64,000 nt of DNA from Umezawaea tangerina (GCF_003002815.1 NZ_PVTF01000002.1:558001-622000); one strand, 5' to 3'; numbered from the stretch's first letter, positions 43,950-52,751 are shown. Notes: a model not told the origin generated them from the letters alone. Translations and numbers: made by a program.

Positions 43950-45293
43950 TCACCGGCCGAAGGCGCGGTCCAGGTAGTCCTTGAACTGCACCGTGACCAC
44001 GTGCGCGTCCGACGGCCAGTTCCGCGCGGCGACCGTGCGCGACCGGCCACCGGAACCGCGCACGACCTCGGTGACCCGGATCGTGCCGCCGGCGTCGGGC
44101 TGGGCGGGCAGGTAGGTGTCGACACCGGTCAGGAACGGCAGCGCGCTGAACGGCGGCAGCGGGACCCCCGGCGTGGACGCGAGGTCGCAGTTGTCGTCGA
44201 AGACGAACGCGGCCACGACCTGCCGTGCGCGGGGCGCGATCGCGGGCCCGAGGACGTCGACGCCGTCGAGCTCCAGCCGGTCGTCGTCGGCCTGGTCCGG
44301 CTGGTCGGCCCACCACTCCCGGTTGCGCACGACGGTGACCGCGCTGTGGGTCGGGCACTTGTCGATGTAGTCGGCGATCCCGCCGGGGCGCGACACCTGG
44401 AGGCGCAGGAACCGGTCGGAGCGCTCGAACGGCTCGAAGTAGTAGTGGTAGGTCAGCTGCCCCTCGCGCCGGAGCACCAGCTCGTAGTGCTTGCGGCCGT
44501 TGACCTCCAGCGGTCCGAACGCCCCGTCCGGAGCGACCTGGACGGTGTGCCGGACAGGCCCGCGTCGGGCACCGGTGCGGTCGTCGACCTCCCACACCTG
44601 CAAGGTCCCCGCGACCGGCTCGTTCTGCGGGAAGTACAGCGCCCGCCCGGCGATCACGACGCGGCCCGGCGGTTCGGGCCGCACGGCGGTGGTGGCCGCG
44701 GGCCTGCCGCGCAGGAAGCGGTGGATGTGCGCGAAGCCCTCGGCCGACGTCGTGGTCTCGGTGTGCCCCAACGAGGTCAGGTACACGTTGGTCGCGCCGC
44801 CGATGGACCCGTTGGGCTGCAGGCTCCCCCAGAGCGCGAGCGTCGGCACGCCTCCGGGCGGTGTGGCGCTGGACCGCCCGTCGACGTTGACGTACCTGCG
44901 CACCAGCGCCGCGCGTTCCGGCGTGGCGAGGTAGTCGTGCACCACCGACGTGCCGCGGGAGTGGGCGATCACGTCGACCGAGGACGCCCCGGTGCGGGCC
45001 AGCACGTCGGCGATGAACCCGTCGAGCCCGGTCACCGCGGCGGCGTTGTCCGCCACGCTGGTGTCGTACTCGTAGGCGTGCAGCAGCCGGTCCGGGTACC
45101 CGTTGGTGGAGAACCGCTTCGCGTTGGACTGCCACTGCTGCGCCGAGCCCTGCTGGCCGTGCACGAAGACCACCGGCGTGAGCCCGCCGGGGTGCGCCGA
45201 CGCGGGGACGGGCGGCGACACCACGACGAGTGCCAGCACCGCCGTGACGACCTTCGACCAACGGGACTTGGCGGTGCCGTTCCGCGCGCTCAT
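43950..45293 (-). CDS. secreted alpha/beta hydrolase (triacylglycerol-lipase-like)
   Basis: A 447-residue exported protein. MSARNGTAKSRWSKVVTAVL then ALVVVSPPVPASA is a Sec signal (cleavage near residue 33). The hydrolase part (about 34-235) has VVFVHGQQGSAQQW and VIAHSRGTSVV (G/A-H-S-x-G elbow, here AHSRG). The rest (240-447) is a beta-rich region of two repeats (VVIAGRALYFPQNEPVAGTLQVWEV, VTVVRNREWWAD...) like carboxypeptidase-regulatory or polyhydroxybutyrate-depolymerase tails, not firmly known. ATG 45293 begins the signal peptide. Confidence 0.85.
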   Translation of the reverse strand: MSARNGTAKSRWSKVVTAVLALVVVSPPVPASAHPGGLTPVVFVHGQQGSAQQWQSNAKRFSTNGYPDRLLHAYEYDTSVADNAAAVTGLDGFIADVLARTGASSVDVIAHSRGTSVVHDYLATPERAALVRRYVNVDGRSSATPPGGVPTLALWGSLQPNGSIGGATNVYLTSLGHTETTTSAEGFAHIHRFLRGRPAATTAVRPEPPGRVVIAGRALYFPQNEPVAGTLQVWEVDDRTGARRGPVRHTVQVAPDGAFGPLEVNGRKHYELVLRREGQLTYHYYFEPFERSDRFLRLQVSRPGGIADYIDKCPTHSAVTVVRNREWWADQPDQADDDRLELDGVDVLGPAIAPRARQVVAAFVFDDNCDLASTPGVPLPPFSALPFLTGVDTYLPAQPDAGGTIRVTEVVRGSGGRSRTVAARNWPSDAHVVTVQFKDYLDRAFGR

Positions 45294-45398
45294 GTGCCGA
45301 CTCCCACGACGTCGGGGGATGGGGTGAGCCCAACGTAACCAGTCGGGCACCCTGCGCACCAGTACGGGCGACCGCCCTCCGTACGGCATCATCGGCGC

Positions 45399-46259
45399 AT
45401 GACGGACGAGGAAGGTCCCGCGCTGGCCCGTCGGCTGTGGGCGCGGTTCGAGTCGGTGCACGCGGTCGTCTACTTCCACCCCGCGGCGCTCGCCGCACTG
45501 GAGGACGCGGGCCTGCGCGGGTTCTGGCGCGGGTACTTCGCGCAGCGGTCGGCACCGTTGGGCCCGGTGGGCGAGGCCCCGGTGCGCGCGTCGTTCTTCG
45601 GCTTCTCGACGTGGATGACCGCACGCGCCCTGCCCGACGTCTGGGACCGCGCCTCCCCCGCCGCGGTGCTGGCCGCCCGGCACGAGGGGTCCGCGCGGGC
45701 GTTGGAAGAACTGCTCCCCGACGGCTCCCACGACCGGCTCGCGGACGACCTCTGGTCGCTCGCGTCCGCATTGCCGTGCGACGGCCGGGTGCTGGCCGCC
45801 GCCAACCACGCGCTCCCCCGCCCCGAGGACCCGCTCCAGCGGCTGTGGCTGGCCACCACGATCCTGCGCGAGCACCGCGGCGACGGCCACGTGGCCGCCC
45901 TGCTCGCGGCCGGGCTGACCGGCATCGAGTCGCTGGTGCTGCGCGCCGGGGTCGACCTGGAGCGCGTGGTCCTGCAGGCCGCACGCGGGTGGAGCGACGA
46001 CGAGTGGTCGGCCGCGGCGGCCGGGCTGGTGGAGCGCGGCCTGCTCCACGGGGACCTGACCACCAGCGACGACGGCAAGCGCCTGCTCTCCGGGATCGAG
46101 GAGACCACCGACCGCCTGGCGTGGGACGGCATCGTCCGCGCCGGCGGCACGGTCCCCGACGTCCGGCGCCTGTCCGACGACCTGCGTCCAGCCGCGCTGG
46201 CCTGCCACGCCGTCCTGCCGCCCGCCCAGCCGATCGGCGTGCTCCGGATCGACGGCTAG
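45399..46259 (+). CDS. SCO6745-family protein
   Basis: A 286-residue cytosolic protein of the actinobacterial SCO6745/SalK-like family. RRLWARFESVHAVVYFHPAAL and RGFWRGYFAQRSAPLG open the protein, and a winged-helix-like unit (DDEWSAAAAGLVERGLL, DLTTSDDGKRLLSGIEETTDRL) ends it. Family members are found widely in Streptomyces, with no fixed function. Single gene, ATG start; divergent from the secreted hydrolase. Confidence 0.85.
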   Translation: MTDEEGPALARRLWARFESVHAVVYFHPAALAALEDAGLRGFWRGYFAQRSAPLGPVGEAPVRASFFGFSTWMTARALPDVWDRASPAAVLAARHEGSARALEELLPDGSHDRLADDLWSLASALPCDGRVLAAANHALPRPEDPLQRLWLATTILREHRGDGHVAALLAAGLTGIESLVLRAGVDLERVVLQAARGWSDDEWSAAAAGLVERGLLHGDLTTSDDGKRLLSGIEETTDRLAWDGIVRAGGTVPDVRRLSDDLRPAALACHAVLPPAQPIGVLRIDG

Positions 46260-46277
46260 ACGCCCTCGCCGCCGGTC

Positions 46278-46760
46278 ACGGTAGGACCGCGCCCGTCACG
46301 TAGGACGCGCGGTCGCTGAGCGCCAGGCGGCGGCCTCGGCGATCTCGACCGGTTCGGCGGGACGGCCCAGCGGGGTCCTCGCGTTGCCCTGCGCGACGAT
46401 GTCGGGCACGGCCTCCTGCCACGCCAGCACCATCGGCGTCAGGGTGAGGCCCGGCGCGATCGCGTTGACGCGGATCCCATGGGGCCGTACTCGACCGCGG
46501 CGGTCTCGGTGAGGCTGTTGACCGCTCGCTTCGCCGCCCCGTAGGCGGGCAGACCGGGGTTGGCGTGCAGGCTGCCGGTGCTGCTGTTGTTCACGATCGC
46601 GCCCGCGCCCGCCGTGGCGAGGATGGCCCGCACCTCGGCGGCCACCGCGAAGAAGACACCCTTGTAGTTGACCGTGGTCACGAGGTCGAAGTCGGTTTCG
46701 GAGACGTCGACGACCCGGCTGGGCGGGACGGCCGCCCCGGCGTTGTTGAACCCCGCAGGA
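46278..46760 (-). pseudogene. broken short-chain dehydrogenase (SDR)
   Basis: Remains of an SDR: NNAGAAVP, NNSSTGSLHANPGLPAYGAA with the Y-G-A-A-K active site (YGAAKRAV), and GIRVNAIAPGLTLTPM. The N-terminal Rossmann part is absent: the frame begins at about NNAG right next to the reductase stop. A one-base loss near 46481-46484 (YGPMG where YGPHG is usual) shifts the frame, and a second shift occurs near 46335 (missing WLL), so ending LSDRASYVTGAVLP is in another frame. Non-functional. It was probably once the last gene of the P450 operon. Confidence 0.85.
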
Positions 46761-46761
46761 C

Positions 46762-47982
46762 CTAGAAGTCCGCCTTCTCCACCTCGGCGGCGGTCACGTG
46801 CGACCCGGCGAGGTCCTTGAGCTCCACCAGGTGCCGCTGCCGGTGCAGCCGGGACTGCTTGGCCATGTTCCAGCCCAGCACCCCGGTGACCTCGCCGTCG
46901 CGGTGGTAGAGCGCGACGAAGCGGCGGGCCCGCACGGAGCCCTCGACGACCGCCACGTCGGCGTCGGCGGGCAGCACCCCGTGGATCTGGAGCTTGGCGT
47001 CGAACTGGTCGGTCCAGAAGTACGGCACCGGCACGTACCGGCGGTCCGCGCCCATCACGTTGTCCGCGACGACGACGGCCTGTTCCGTCGCGTTGGTGCG
47101 GTTCTCCAGGCGCAGCAACGAGTCCAGCCGGTCGTGGTGCCACCGCGCGACGTCGCCGACGGCGTAGACCCCGTCCGCCGCACGGCAGTGGGCGTCGCAC
47201 ACGACGCCGTTGTCCACCCGCAGCCCGCTGCCCGCGAGCCACTCCGTGGCCGGGACCGCGCCGAGCGCCACGACGACCACGTCGGCGGGCAGCACCTCGT
47301 CGTCGGCCAAGCGGACACCGGTGACGCGGCCGCCCGTCCCGACCAGCCCGGTCACCCCCACGCCGAGGCGCAGGTCCACGCCCTGCCCGGTGTGCAGCTC
47401 GGCGAGCAGCCCCGAGACCAGCGGTCCGAGCTGCATCTCCAACGGCGCCCGCTGCGGCCCGGCCAGCGTCACCCCGACGCCCATCGCCCGCGCCGTGGCC
47501 GCGACCTCGGCGCCGAGCACACCGTCGCCGACGACCACGAGTCGTCCACCCGCCAGGAGGTCCGCGCGCAGCCCGAGTGCGTCGTCCAGGGTGCGCAGCA
47601 CGTGCACCCCGGCGAGCCCGGCCTGGTCGGGCAGGGTGCGCGGCCGCACACCGGTCGCCAGCACGACCGCGTCCGCCCGCAGGGTCGCCCCGGAGGCGGT
47701 GCCGACGGTGCGCGAGGGCACGTCCAGCGACACGGCCGCGTCACCGAGGACGAACCGGGCGTCCAGCGCGCTGAGAACCTCCGTCGCGCGGAGGTGTGCG
47801 CGCTCGGGCGCCCAAGCACCACCGAGCACCTGCTTGGACAACGGCGGGCGGTCGTAGGGCACGTGCGGCTCGTCGCCGAGCAGGGTCAGCTCGCCGTCGT
47901 ACCCCTTGCGGCGCAACGCCTCCGCCGTGGCGAGGCCGGCCGCGGACGCGCCGACGACCAGGACGCGGGCGGGCGCGGTCAC
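46762..47982 (-). CDS. FAD-dependent ferredoxin reductase
   Basis: A 406-residue NAD(P)H-ferredoxin reductase of the rubredoxin/putidaredoxin-reductase family. VLVVGASAAGLATAEAL (FAD), RLVVVGDGVLGAEVA (NAD) and GVYAVGDVARW (FAD) are present. It carries electrons from NADH to the ferredoxin encoded next to it. GTG start at 47982 overlaps the ferredoxin stop (GTGA). It completes a three-part P450 electron chain (P450, ferredoxin, reductase) with the genes upstream. Confidence 0.94.
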   Translation of the reverse strand: MTAPARVLVVGASAAGLATAEALRRKGYDGELTLLGDEPHVPYDRPPLSKQVLGGAWAPERAHLRATEVLSALDARFVLGDAAVSLDVPSRTVGTASGATLRADAVVLATGVRPRTLPDQAGLAGVHVLRTLDDALGLRADLLAGGRLVVVGDGVLGAEVAATARAMGVGVTLAGPQRAPLEMQLGPLVSGLLAELHTGQGVDLRLGVGVTGLVGTGGRVTGVRLADDEVLPADVVVVALGAVPATEWLAGSGLRVDNGVVCDAHCRAADGVYAVGDVARWHHDRLDSLLRLENRTNATEQAVVVADNVMGADRRYVPVPYFWTDQFDAKLQIHGVLPADADVAVVEGSVRARRFVALYHRDGEVTGVLGWNMAKQSRLHRQRHLVELKDLAGSHVTAAEVEKADF

Positions 47983-48179
47983 GCCGTACCGCTCAGCACG
48001 ATGGCCGCCGCCGGGCACACCTGCGCCGCCTCGCGCACGGCGTCGTGCAGCTCCTCGGCCGGTTCGGGGTCGAGCAGCACCACCACGCCGTCCTCGTCGC
48101 GCTGGTCGAACACCTCGGGCGCGGACAGGACGCAGGACCCCGCACCGCAGCACTTGTCCTCGTCCACAGTGATCTTCAC
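47979..48179 (-). CDS. P450-type ferredoxin
   Basis: A 66-residue ferredoxin with C10, C16 and C55-P: the pattern C-x5-C...C-P with Ala13 instead of the fourth Cys indicates a [3Fe-4S] cluster, the usual partner of actinomycete CYP105-type P450s. C11 adds an extra Cys. It is coupled to the reductase gene and 55 bp downstream of the TetR gene. Confidence 0.93.
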   Translation of the reverse strand: MKITVDEDKCCGAGSCVLSAPEVFDQRDEDGVVVLLDPEPAEELHDAVREAAQVCPAAAIVLSGTA

Positions 48180-48234
48180 GTGTCGCTCTCCTCCGCACGA
48201 CGGGCGGGTGCCCGTCCGCTCTCGGTCGTCCCGG

Positions 48235-48882
48235 TCACGCCCCGGTGGCGGTGACCGGTGCCAGCCACAGCCCGACGATCGCGTCGATCAGGCCGGTGGC
48301 CGTGTCGTCCCAGCTCGCCCTGGGCGTGGGTGTCCCCTCCGCGAGGGCACGTTCGCGCTCGGCGCAGGTGTGGGACATGAGGTTGCGGGCCATGTCGCCG
48401 CGTTCGGCGCGGACCGGTGGCGGCAGCGACGGCAGGCAGCGGTCGAGCCCGTCGAGGATCCGCCGCATCAGCTCCGTGCCGAGCGCGTCGTCGATGATGA
48501 TCCGGCGCAGCACCGGGTCCGTCATGACCTGGGCGCCGAACCGCGCGTACCAGGTGGGGCTGCCCACCACGGCCAGGTGCTCGGTGAACGGGCGGACCAG
48601 GCAGCCGACCCAGTCGCGCACCTCGACGCTGTCGCCGATCCCGGCCAGCATCCGCGCGCGCAGCAGGTCCATCGGCTCGGCGTGCCTGCGCACGATGGCG
48701 CGCACCAGGTCCGCCTTGGAGCCGAAGTGGTAGCCGACGGCGAAGTTGTTGCCCTGCCCCGCCGCCTCGCCGACCTGGCGGTTGGACACCGAGGACACGC
48801 CCTGCTCGGCGAAGAGCCGTTCCGCCGCCGTCAGGATCAGCTCCTGCGTGTGCCCCGCCTGTTCGGCGCGACCCGCCCTCAC
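48235..48882 (-). CDS. TetR-family regulator within the P450 operon
   Basis: A 215-residue TetR protein. HTQELILTAAERLFAEQG and SSVSNRQVGEAAGQGNNFAVGYHFGSKADLV form the HTH. GTG start overlaps the P450 stop (GTGA), so it is co-translated with the P450. It likely autoregulates the operon; the inverted repeat TGAGTCA-AGCGAC-TGACTTA in front of the P450 gene is a candidate operator. The ligand is presumably the P450 substrate or product. Confidence 0.9.
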   Translation of the reverse strand: MRAGRAEQAGHTQELILTAAERLFAEQGVSSVSNRQVGEAAGQGNNFAVGYHFGSKADLVRAIVRRHAEPMDLLRARMLAGIGDSVEVRDWVGCLVRPFTEHLAVVGSPTWYARFGAQVMTDPVLRRIIIDDALGTELMRRILDGLDRCLPSLPPPVRAERGDMARNLMSHTCAERERALAEGTPTPRASWDDTATGLIDAIVGLWLAPVTATGA

Positions 48883-50093
48883 CACCGCACGGGGACTTCG
48901 CGCAGCCCCCCGATGACCAGCCCGTCGACCCGTCGCAGCTCCTCGACGGGGACGGCGAGGTCCAGCGCGGGCAGCCTGCGCAGCAGCACGTCGAGCACGG
49001 CCTGCAGCTCGGTGCGCGCCAACGACTGGCCCAGGCATGAGTGCGCGCCCGCGCCGAAGGCGAGGTGCGTGTTCGGGCTGCGTCCCAGGTCCATCTCGGC
49101 GGCGTCGTCGAACGCGGCCTCGTCGCGGTTGGCCGACGCCAGGCTGCACACCACGGTCGTCCCGCCCGGCACCCGCGTACCGGCGATCTCGGCGTCCTCG
49201 GTGATGTAGCGCGGGATGCCGAAGCCGGGGTTGGCGTCCAGCCGCAGCGCCTCCTCGACGGCCGTGCGCACCAGCGAGCGGTCGGCCAGCAGCCGTTCCC
49301 AGCGGTCGCGGTCGGCCAGCAGCATCGAGACCATCTTGCCGATCATGTTCGCGGTCGTCTCGTGCCCGGCGACCAGCAGGCCCTGCGAGGTGGCCAGCAG
49401 CGCCTCGTCCGGCATGACCGCACCGGCCTCGGCGGCCGACGCGATCAGCTCGCTGATCAGGTCGTCCCCCGGCCGCGCGCGGGTGGCGGCGATGTGCGCC
49501 GACATGTACGCGGCGAAGTCCGCCTGCGCCTCGTCGATCTCGGCCTGCGTGTACCGGGTGAGGCTCAGCAGCGTGTTCGACCAGTGGGCGAACCTGTCCC
49601 GGTCGGACTCCGGCACGCCGAGCATGTCGCAGATGACCCACACGGGCAGCGGGAAACCGAGGCTCGCGACCAGGTCGACCGGGCCGCCGACGCGCTCCAT
49701 GTCGTCGACCAGGCGCTCGACCATCGCCTCGATGGCGGGCCGCAGGGCGGTCATCCGCTTGGCGGTGAACCACTTGCCCACCATGCGCCGCCACTGCTGG
49801 TGGGTCTCCTCGCGCATGGCCTTCCCCATCGACCCGTTGAACACCCCGCCGGACTCGTTGGCGGCGATGCGCGCCGCGTCCGGAGCGTCGAGGCGCCTGC
49901 GGAACCGGGGGTCGGCCAGCACCTGCTTGACGTCCTCGTACCGGGTGAGCAGCGACGCCTGGTCACCGCTGGGCAGCTTCACCTTCGCGATCGGGCAGCC
50001 TTGGCGCAGCTCGGCCCACTCGGCGGGCGGCTCCAGCGCCTCCGAGACCGGGATCGGGTAGTCCAACACCTGGTCAGCGTCGTTCCGTGCCAC
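48879..50093 (-). CDS. cytochrome P450 (CYP105-like)
   Basis: A 404-residue class I P450. LLVAGHETTANMIGKMV is the I-helix, EEALRLDANPGFGIPRY the ExxR, and AFGAGAHSCLGQSLARTEL the heme-Cys loop. Size and heme loop fit the CYP105-like actinomycete P450s that oxidise many small molecules. It leads the operon P450-TetR-ferredoxin-reductase, followed by an SDR remnant. No biosynthetic core gene is nearby, so detoxification or xenobiotic use is as likely as secondary metabolism. Confidence 0.94.
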   Translation of the reverse strand: MARNDADQVLDYPIPVSEALEPPAEWAELRQGCPIAKVKLPSGDQASLLTRYEDVKQVLADPRFRRRLDAPDAARIAANESGGVFNGSMGKAMREETHQQWRRMVGKWFTAKRMTALRPAIEAMVERLVDDMERVGGPVDLVASLGFPLPVWVICDMLGVPESDRDRFAHWSNTLLSLTRYTQAEIDEAQADFAAYMSAHIAATRARPGDDLISELIASAAEAGAVMPDEALLATSQGLLVAGHETTANMIGKMVSMLLADRDRWERLLADRSLVRTAVEEALRLDANPGFGIPRYITEDAEIAGTRVPGGTTVVCSLASANRDEAAFDDAAEMDLGRSPNTHLAFGAGAHSCLGQSLARTELQAVLDVLLRRLPALDLAVPVEELRRVDGLVIGGLREVPVRW

Positions 50094-50148
50094 CGCGAAG
50101 CCTCCTCAGCATCGATCTCCGACGCCTCAAGCCAACCGCGTCCACCGA

Positions 50149-50168
50149 CCTGAGTCAAGCGACTGACT
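50149..50168. promoter_or_regulatory. candidate TetR operator of the P450 operon
   Basis: TGAGTCA-AGCGAC-TGACTTA: seven-base arms, one mismatch, in the 147-bp gap upstream of the P450 start. Confidence 0.5.
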
Positions 50169-50240
50169 TAACTGAACGGATGTTCTCGGCGTAACGCAAG
50201 GTCACAGCCTCGCTGCTATCGGTCGACGATGACCCGCGGA

Positions 50241-51284
50241 CTACTGCGCGCATCCCCCGTTGAGGACCAGGTCCTCCGCCCAGTGCCGCACCACGAGGTC
50301 CCGCGCGGCGGGGAACTCGTGCAGCGCGTCCGCGAGCAGACCGCCCAGCTCGGCGGTCTGCCGGGTCTTCGCGCCGCGGGCCGTCAGCACCCGGTCGACC
50401 CAGGCCGCGGTGACCGGGATCGACCGCACGTCCCCGGTCAGCAGCGTGGCCCCGACCGAGTGCAGGGCCTGGCGCAGCACGCCGTCGCAAGCGGTCGAGA
50501 ACCGGTCCCGGTCGCCGACGTCGGAGGCGGTGTGCGTCGCCGTGGCCGACCACCGACCCTTGACCGCCTCGACGAGGCCGTGGTGGCGCAGCTCGATCGC
50601 CGACTGCTCCGCCACCCGGCGCCCCGCGGGGACGACCGCCTTCGGCACCGTGCCCGCCAACGAGTCCAGCAGGGCCTCGGCCGAGTACACGTCGGACGCC
50701 CACGCCGTCGCCCCGAGCGCGAGGGCGCGCCGGGCGTCGGCGCCGAACGCCGCACCCCCGACGAGGGTGGGGATCCCCGCCGCGGTGCTCACCTCGATCA
50801 GCCTCCTGGCCGCGGGCAGCGCGCCGAGGACCGTGCAGCTGATCGCCGTGACGTCCACGCGGGCGTTGTCCAGGCAGTGGGCCAGCCGCGCGGGCGCCGT
50901 CCCCGCGCCGAGCGTGACCGTGTCCCAGCCGAGCAGCCGCATCGCGGTGCTGACGATCATCGCCGAAAGCGTGTGCCACTCCCGCTGCGCGCAGGCGACC
51001 ACGACCCGCCCCTTGGTCACCGGCACGTGGTCGGCCAGCCGGGCCACCACGCCGGTCGCCGAGATCGCCACGGCGGTCGCGGCGTGCTCCTGCCCCACGG
51101 TCCAGCGGCCGCACTCCCAGCGGTCGCCGACCGCGCGCTGGCACGCGCCGATGACCTCGACCAGCACCGCCAGCGGGTCGGCGCCCTCGGCGACCAGCCC
51201 CTGGACCAACGCCACCGCGCCGGCCGCGTCACCGGCCACCAGCGCGTCGTCGTACGCGGCGGCGGCCCCCGACAACGCGGTCAC
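50241..51284 (-). CDS. cobalamin-binding protein with CarH-type sensor motifs but no DNA-binding domain
   Basis: A 347-residue protein. Residues 1-85 form a four-helix B12-adaptive bundle with W56, then E66-H67 exactly in the W-x9-EH spacing of the CarH photoreceptor. Residues about 90-215 form the B12-binding Rossmann domain, with E102-W-H104 in place of D-x-H (the lower-ligand His is kept), ISCTVLG and VGGAAFG. The usual N-terminal MerR HTH is absent: GTG 51284 has GGAGGGG upstream, and nothing of HTH type lies before it. The last 130 residues (helical, VTAAWVDRVLTARGA) match no family I know. It could be a light- or B12-dependent signal relay. Confidence 0.8.
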   Translation of the reverse strand: MTALSGAAAAYDDALVAGDAAGAVALVQGLVAEGADPLAVLVEVIGACQRAVGDRWECGRWTVGQEHAATAVAISATGVVARLADHVPVTKGRVVVACAQREWHTLSAMIVSTAMRLLGWDTVTLGAGTAPARLAHCLDNARVDVTAISCTVLGALPAARRLIEVSTAAGIPTLVGGAAFGADARRALALGATAWASDVYSAEALLDSLAGTVPKAVVPAGRRVAEQSAIELRHHGLVEAVKGRWSATATHTASDVGDRDRFSTACDGVLRQALHSVGATLLTGDVRSIPVTAAWVDRVLTARGAKTRQTAELGGLLADALHEFPAARDLVVRHWAEDLVLNGGCAQ

Positions 51285-51628
51285 GGACCCCTCCTCCACG
51301 ACATTCGGCGAAAACGGAGACTCTAACGAACAGTTCACCGGCGACGACCGACAACCGGACCGCGCAAGTGTCAGCGTGGAATATCCATCGGCGGGCGAAT
51401 GACTTTTTCGTACCAGAACCGGACCCCGTCGTGCTGATCATACGGCTCCGCACGTGCGGATGCATCCCCACTAGTGGCGCCACCAGCGAGGACACCTCTG
51501 CCACCCGATTCGCCCATAGTCGCGGATCGGACGTTCACACGTTCTCGAAACCGCAATTCTACGGTTTCCACCCGTGAAACAATCCACCGGTACGGCCGCA
51601 TTTCCGGTGAATCGCGAACAAACGCCGA
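51285..51628. other. 344-bp gap with palindromes upstream of the cobalamin protein
   Basis: No convincing ORF. It holds the perfect palindromes TCCGCACGTGCGGA (51447-51460) and CCACTAGTGG (51468-51477), and is more A/T-rich than its flanks. See the regulatory entry. Confidence 0.6.
51447..51477. promoter_or_regulatory. paired palindromes with CACGTG core
   Basis: Two perfect palindromes, 14 and 10 bp, 7 bp apart, 163-193 bp upstream of the cobalamin-protein start codon. They could bind the regulator that controls it. Confidence 0.4.
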
Positions 51629-51985
51629 TTACCGGCCGCCCTGCGCCCAATCGGGCACCTCGGCGACCAGTTCCTCCGGAGCGGACAACCGCCACGCCTC
51701 GAAGACCAGCTCGGCCAGCTCGTCGGCCTCGACGCCGTCCAGGTAGACCACCACCCAGCCGAACCCGCCGGAGGTGAACTGCACCTCGAACACGTCCGGC
51801 CGCTCCGACACCAGCGCCTGCTGCTCGGACAGCGTCTGCTTCAGACCGACGGTCCGCGTGCGCGGCCAGTGGTAGCCGAACCGCTTCCCCCGCACCGCGA
51901 AGGACGTGTACTGCTCCCCCTGCGCACGCCGCACCTCGACCAGCGCGTCCACGATCCGGAAGAACTCGTCGCTGTGCACGGCCAT
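51629..51985 (-). CDS. MmcQ/YjbR-family protein
   Basis: A 118-residue protein with the MmcQ/YjbR (cyaY-like fold, double-wing DNA-binding-like) signatures: RGKRFGYHWP, TVGLKQTLSEQQALVSERPD, and GWVVVYLDGVEADELAELVFEAW. Function in the family is unknown. Single gene, 66 bp from the convergent neighbour's end on the same strand. Confidence 0.75.
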   Translation of the reverse strand: MAVHSDEFFRIVDALVEVRRAQGEQYTSFAVRGKRFGYHWPRTRTVGLKQTLSEQQALVSERPDVFEVQFTSGGFGWVVVYLDGVEADELAELVFEAWRLSAPEELVAEVPDWAQGGR

Positions 51986-52051
51986 CGCAGCCCCCTGGAG
52001 GTCGGAGCGGAGAAGTCTAAGCGCGCCCCTGGGTCAACGGGGCGAAGCGGG

Positions 52052-52636
52052 TCAGGTCCGCGTCACCCTGATGCCGTCGCACAGGACCCGCAGGTACAGC
52101 TCCCCGAGTGCGGGGTTGCCGCCGTCGGAGATCGTCACCGCGTATCCGATGCCGCACATCAGCCTGCGCAGGTCGCTCGCGCCGAGGTCCGCCCGGACGA
52201 CCCCGGCGGCACGGGCCGCGACCAGCAGCCCTTCGGTGATCCCCATCAGCTCCGCCTTGGCCGCGGAGGTCTCCGGGTGGGTGTCGTAGGTCGTCGCGAG
52301 CACCTCGCGCACCTCGGCGTACTCCATCTCCAGCCGGACCTGCTCGCGCAGCACCGCCTCGATCCCGACCCACGGGTCCGGCTCGTCGGCCGCGCGCCGC
52401 GCCACCTCCAGCAGGCCCTCGAAGCGCAGCACCGCCAACGCCTCGACCAGCGCCTGGCTGGTCGCGAAGTGCCGGTAGACCGTCCCGACCCCGACCCCCG
52501 CCCGCCGGGCCAGGTCGTTGAGCTGCAGCGGAACCCCGCCCTCGGCCAGCATCACCCGCGCCTCGTCGAGCAGGCGGGCCCTGATGCGCAGCGAGTCCGC
52601 CCTGCGCGGCGGTTCGGACACTCGGCTCGACGGCAC
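52052..52636 (-). CDS. TetR-family regulator of the adjacent hydrolase
   Basis: A 194-residue TetR protein. RARLLDEARVMLAEGG and LNDLARRAGVGVGTVYRHFATSQALV form the HTH. The gap to the divergent hydrolase holds two copies of GGATGAACTATCCGCT and an inverted GGGAGCGGATA, a strong operator set for this regulator. ATG start. Confidence 0.92.
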   Translation of the reverse strand: MPSSRVSEPPRRADSLRIRARLLDEARVMLAEGGVPLQLNDLARRAGVGVGTVYRHFATSQALVEALAVLRFEGLLEVARRAADEPDPWVGIEAVLREQVRLEMEYAEVREVLATTYDTHPETSAAKAELMGITEGLLVAARAAGVVRADLGASDLRRLMCGIGYAVTISDGGNPALGELYLRVLCDGIRVTRT

Positions 52637-52650
52637 GCCGCCATCGTACC

Positions 52651-52730
52651 GGGAGCGGATACTCCAACCTAAAGGATGAACTATCCGCTCCCGTGCTACG
52701 GTTCGACCGTTATCGGATGAACTATCCGCT
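52651..52730. promoter_or_regulatory. repeated TetR operator set
   Basis: GGATGAACTATCCGCT occurs at 52674-52689 and 52715-52730 (41-bp spacing), each with GGAT/ATCC arms. GGGAGCGGATA (52651-52661) is the inverse of TATCCGCTCCC (52682-52692). The set lies between the divergent TetR and hydrolase genes. Confidence 0.8.
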
Positions 52731-52751
52731 CAGTCGAGACGGAGAACCCCC

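Noticed and set aside
46439-47242. A 267-residue SDR extending into the reductase gene
   Set aside because: Only the last 100 residues are SDR-like. The rest is the shadow of the reductase, so the SDR is truncated.
28000-50200. A secondary-metabolite gene cluster around the two P450s
   Set aside because: No polyketide, peptide, terpene or RiPP core enzymes were found. The P450s have separate neighbours.
51368-51577. Small ORF in the gap upstream of the cobalamin protein
   Set aside because: No RBS, poor codon pattern and no recognisable features.
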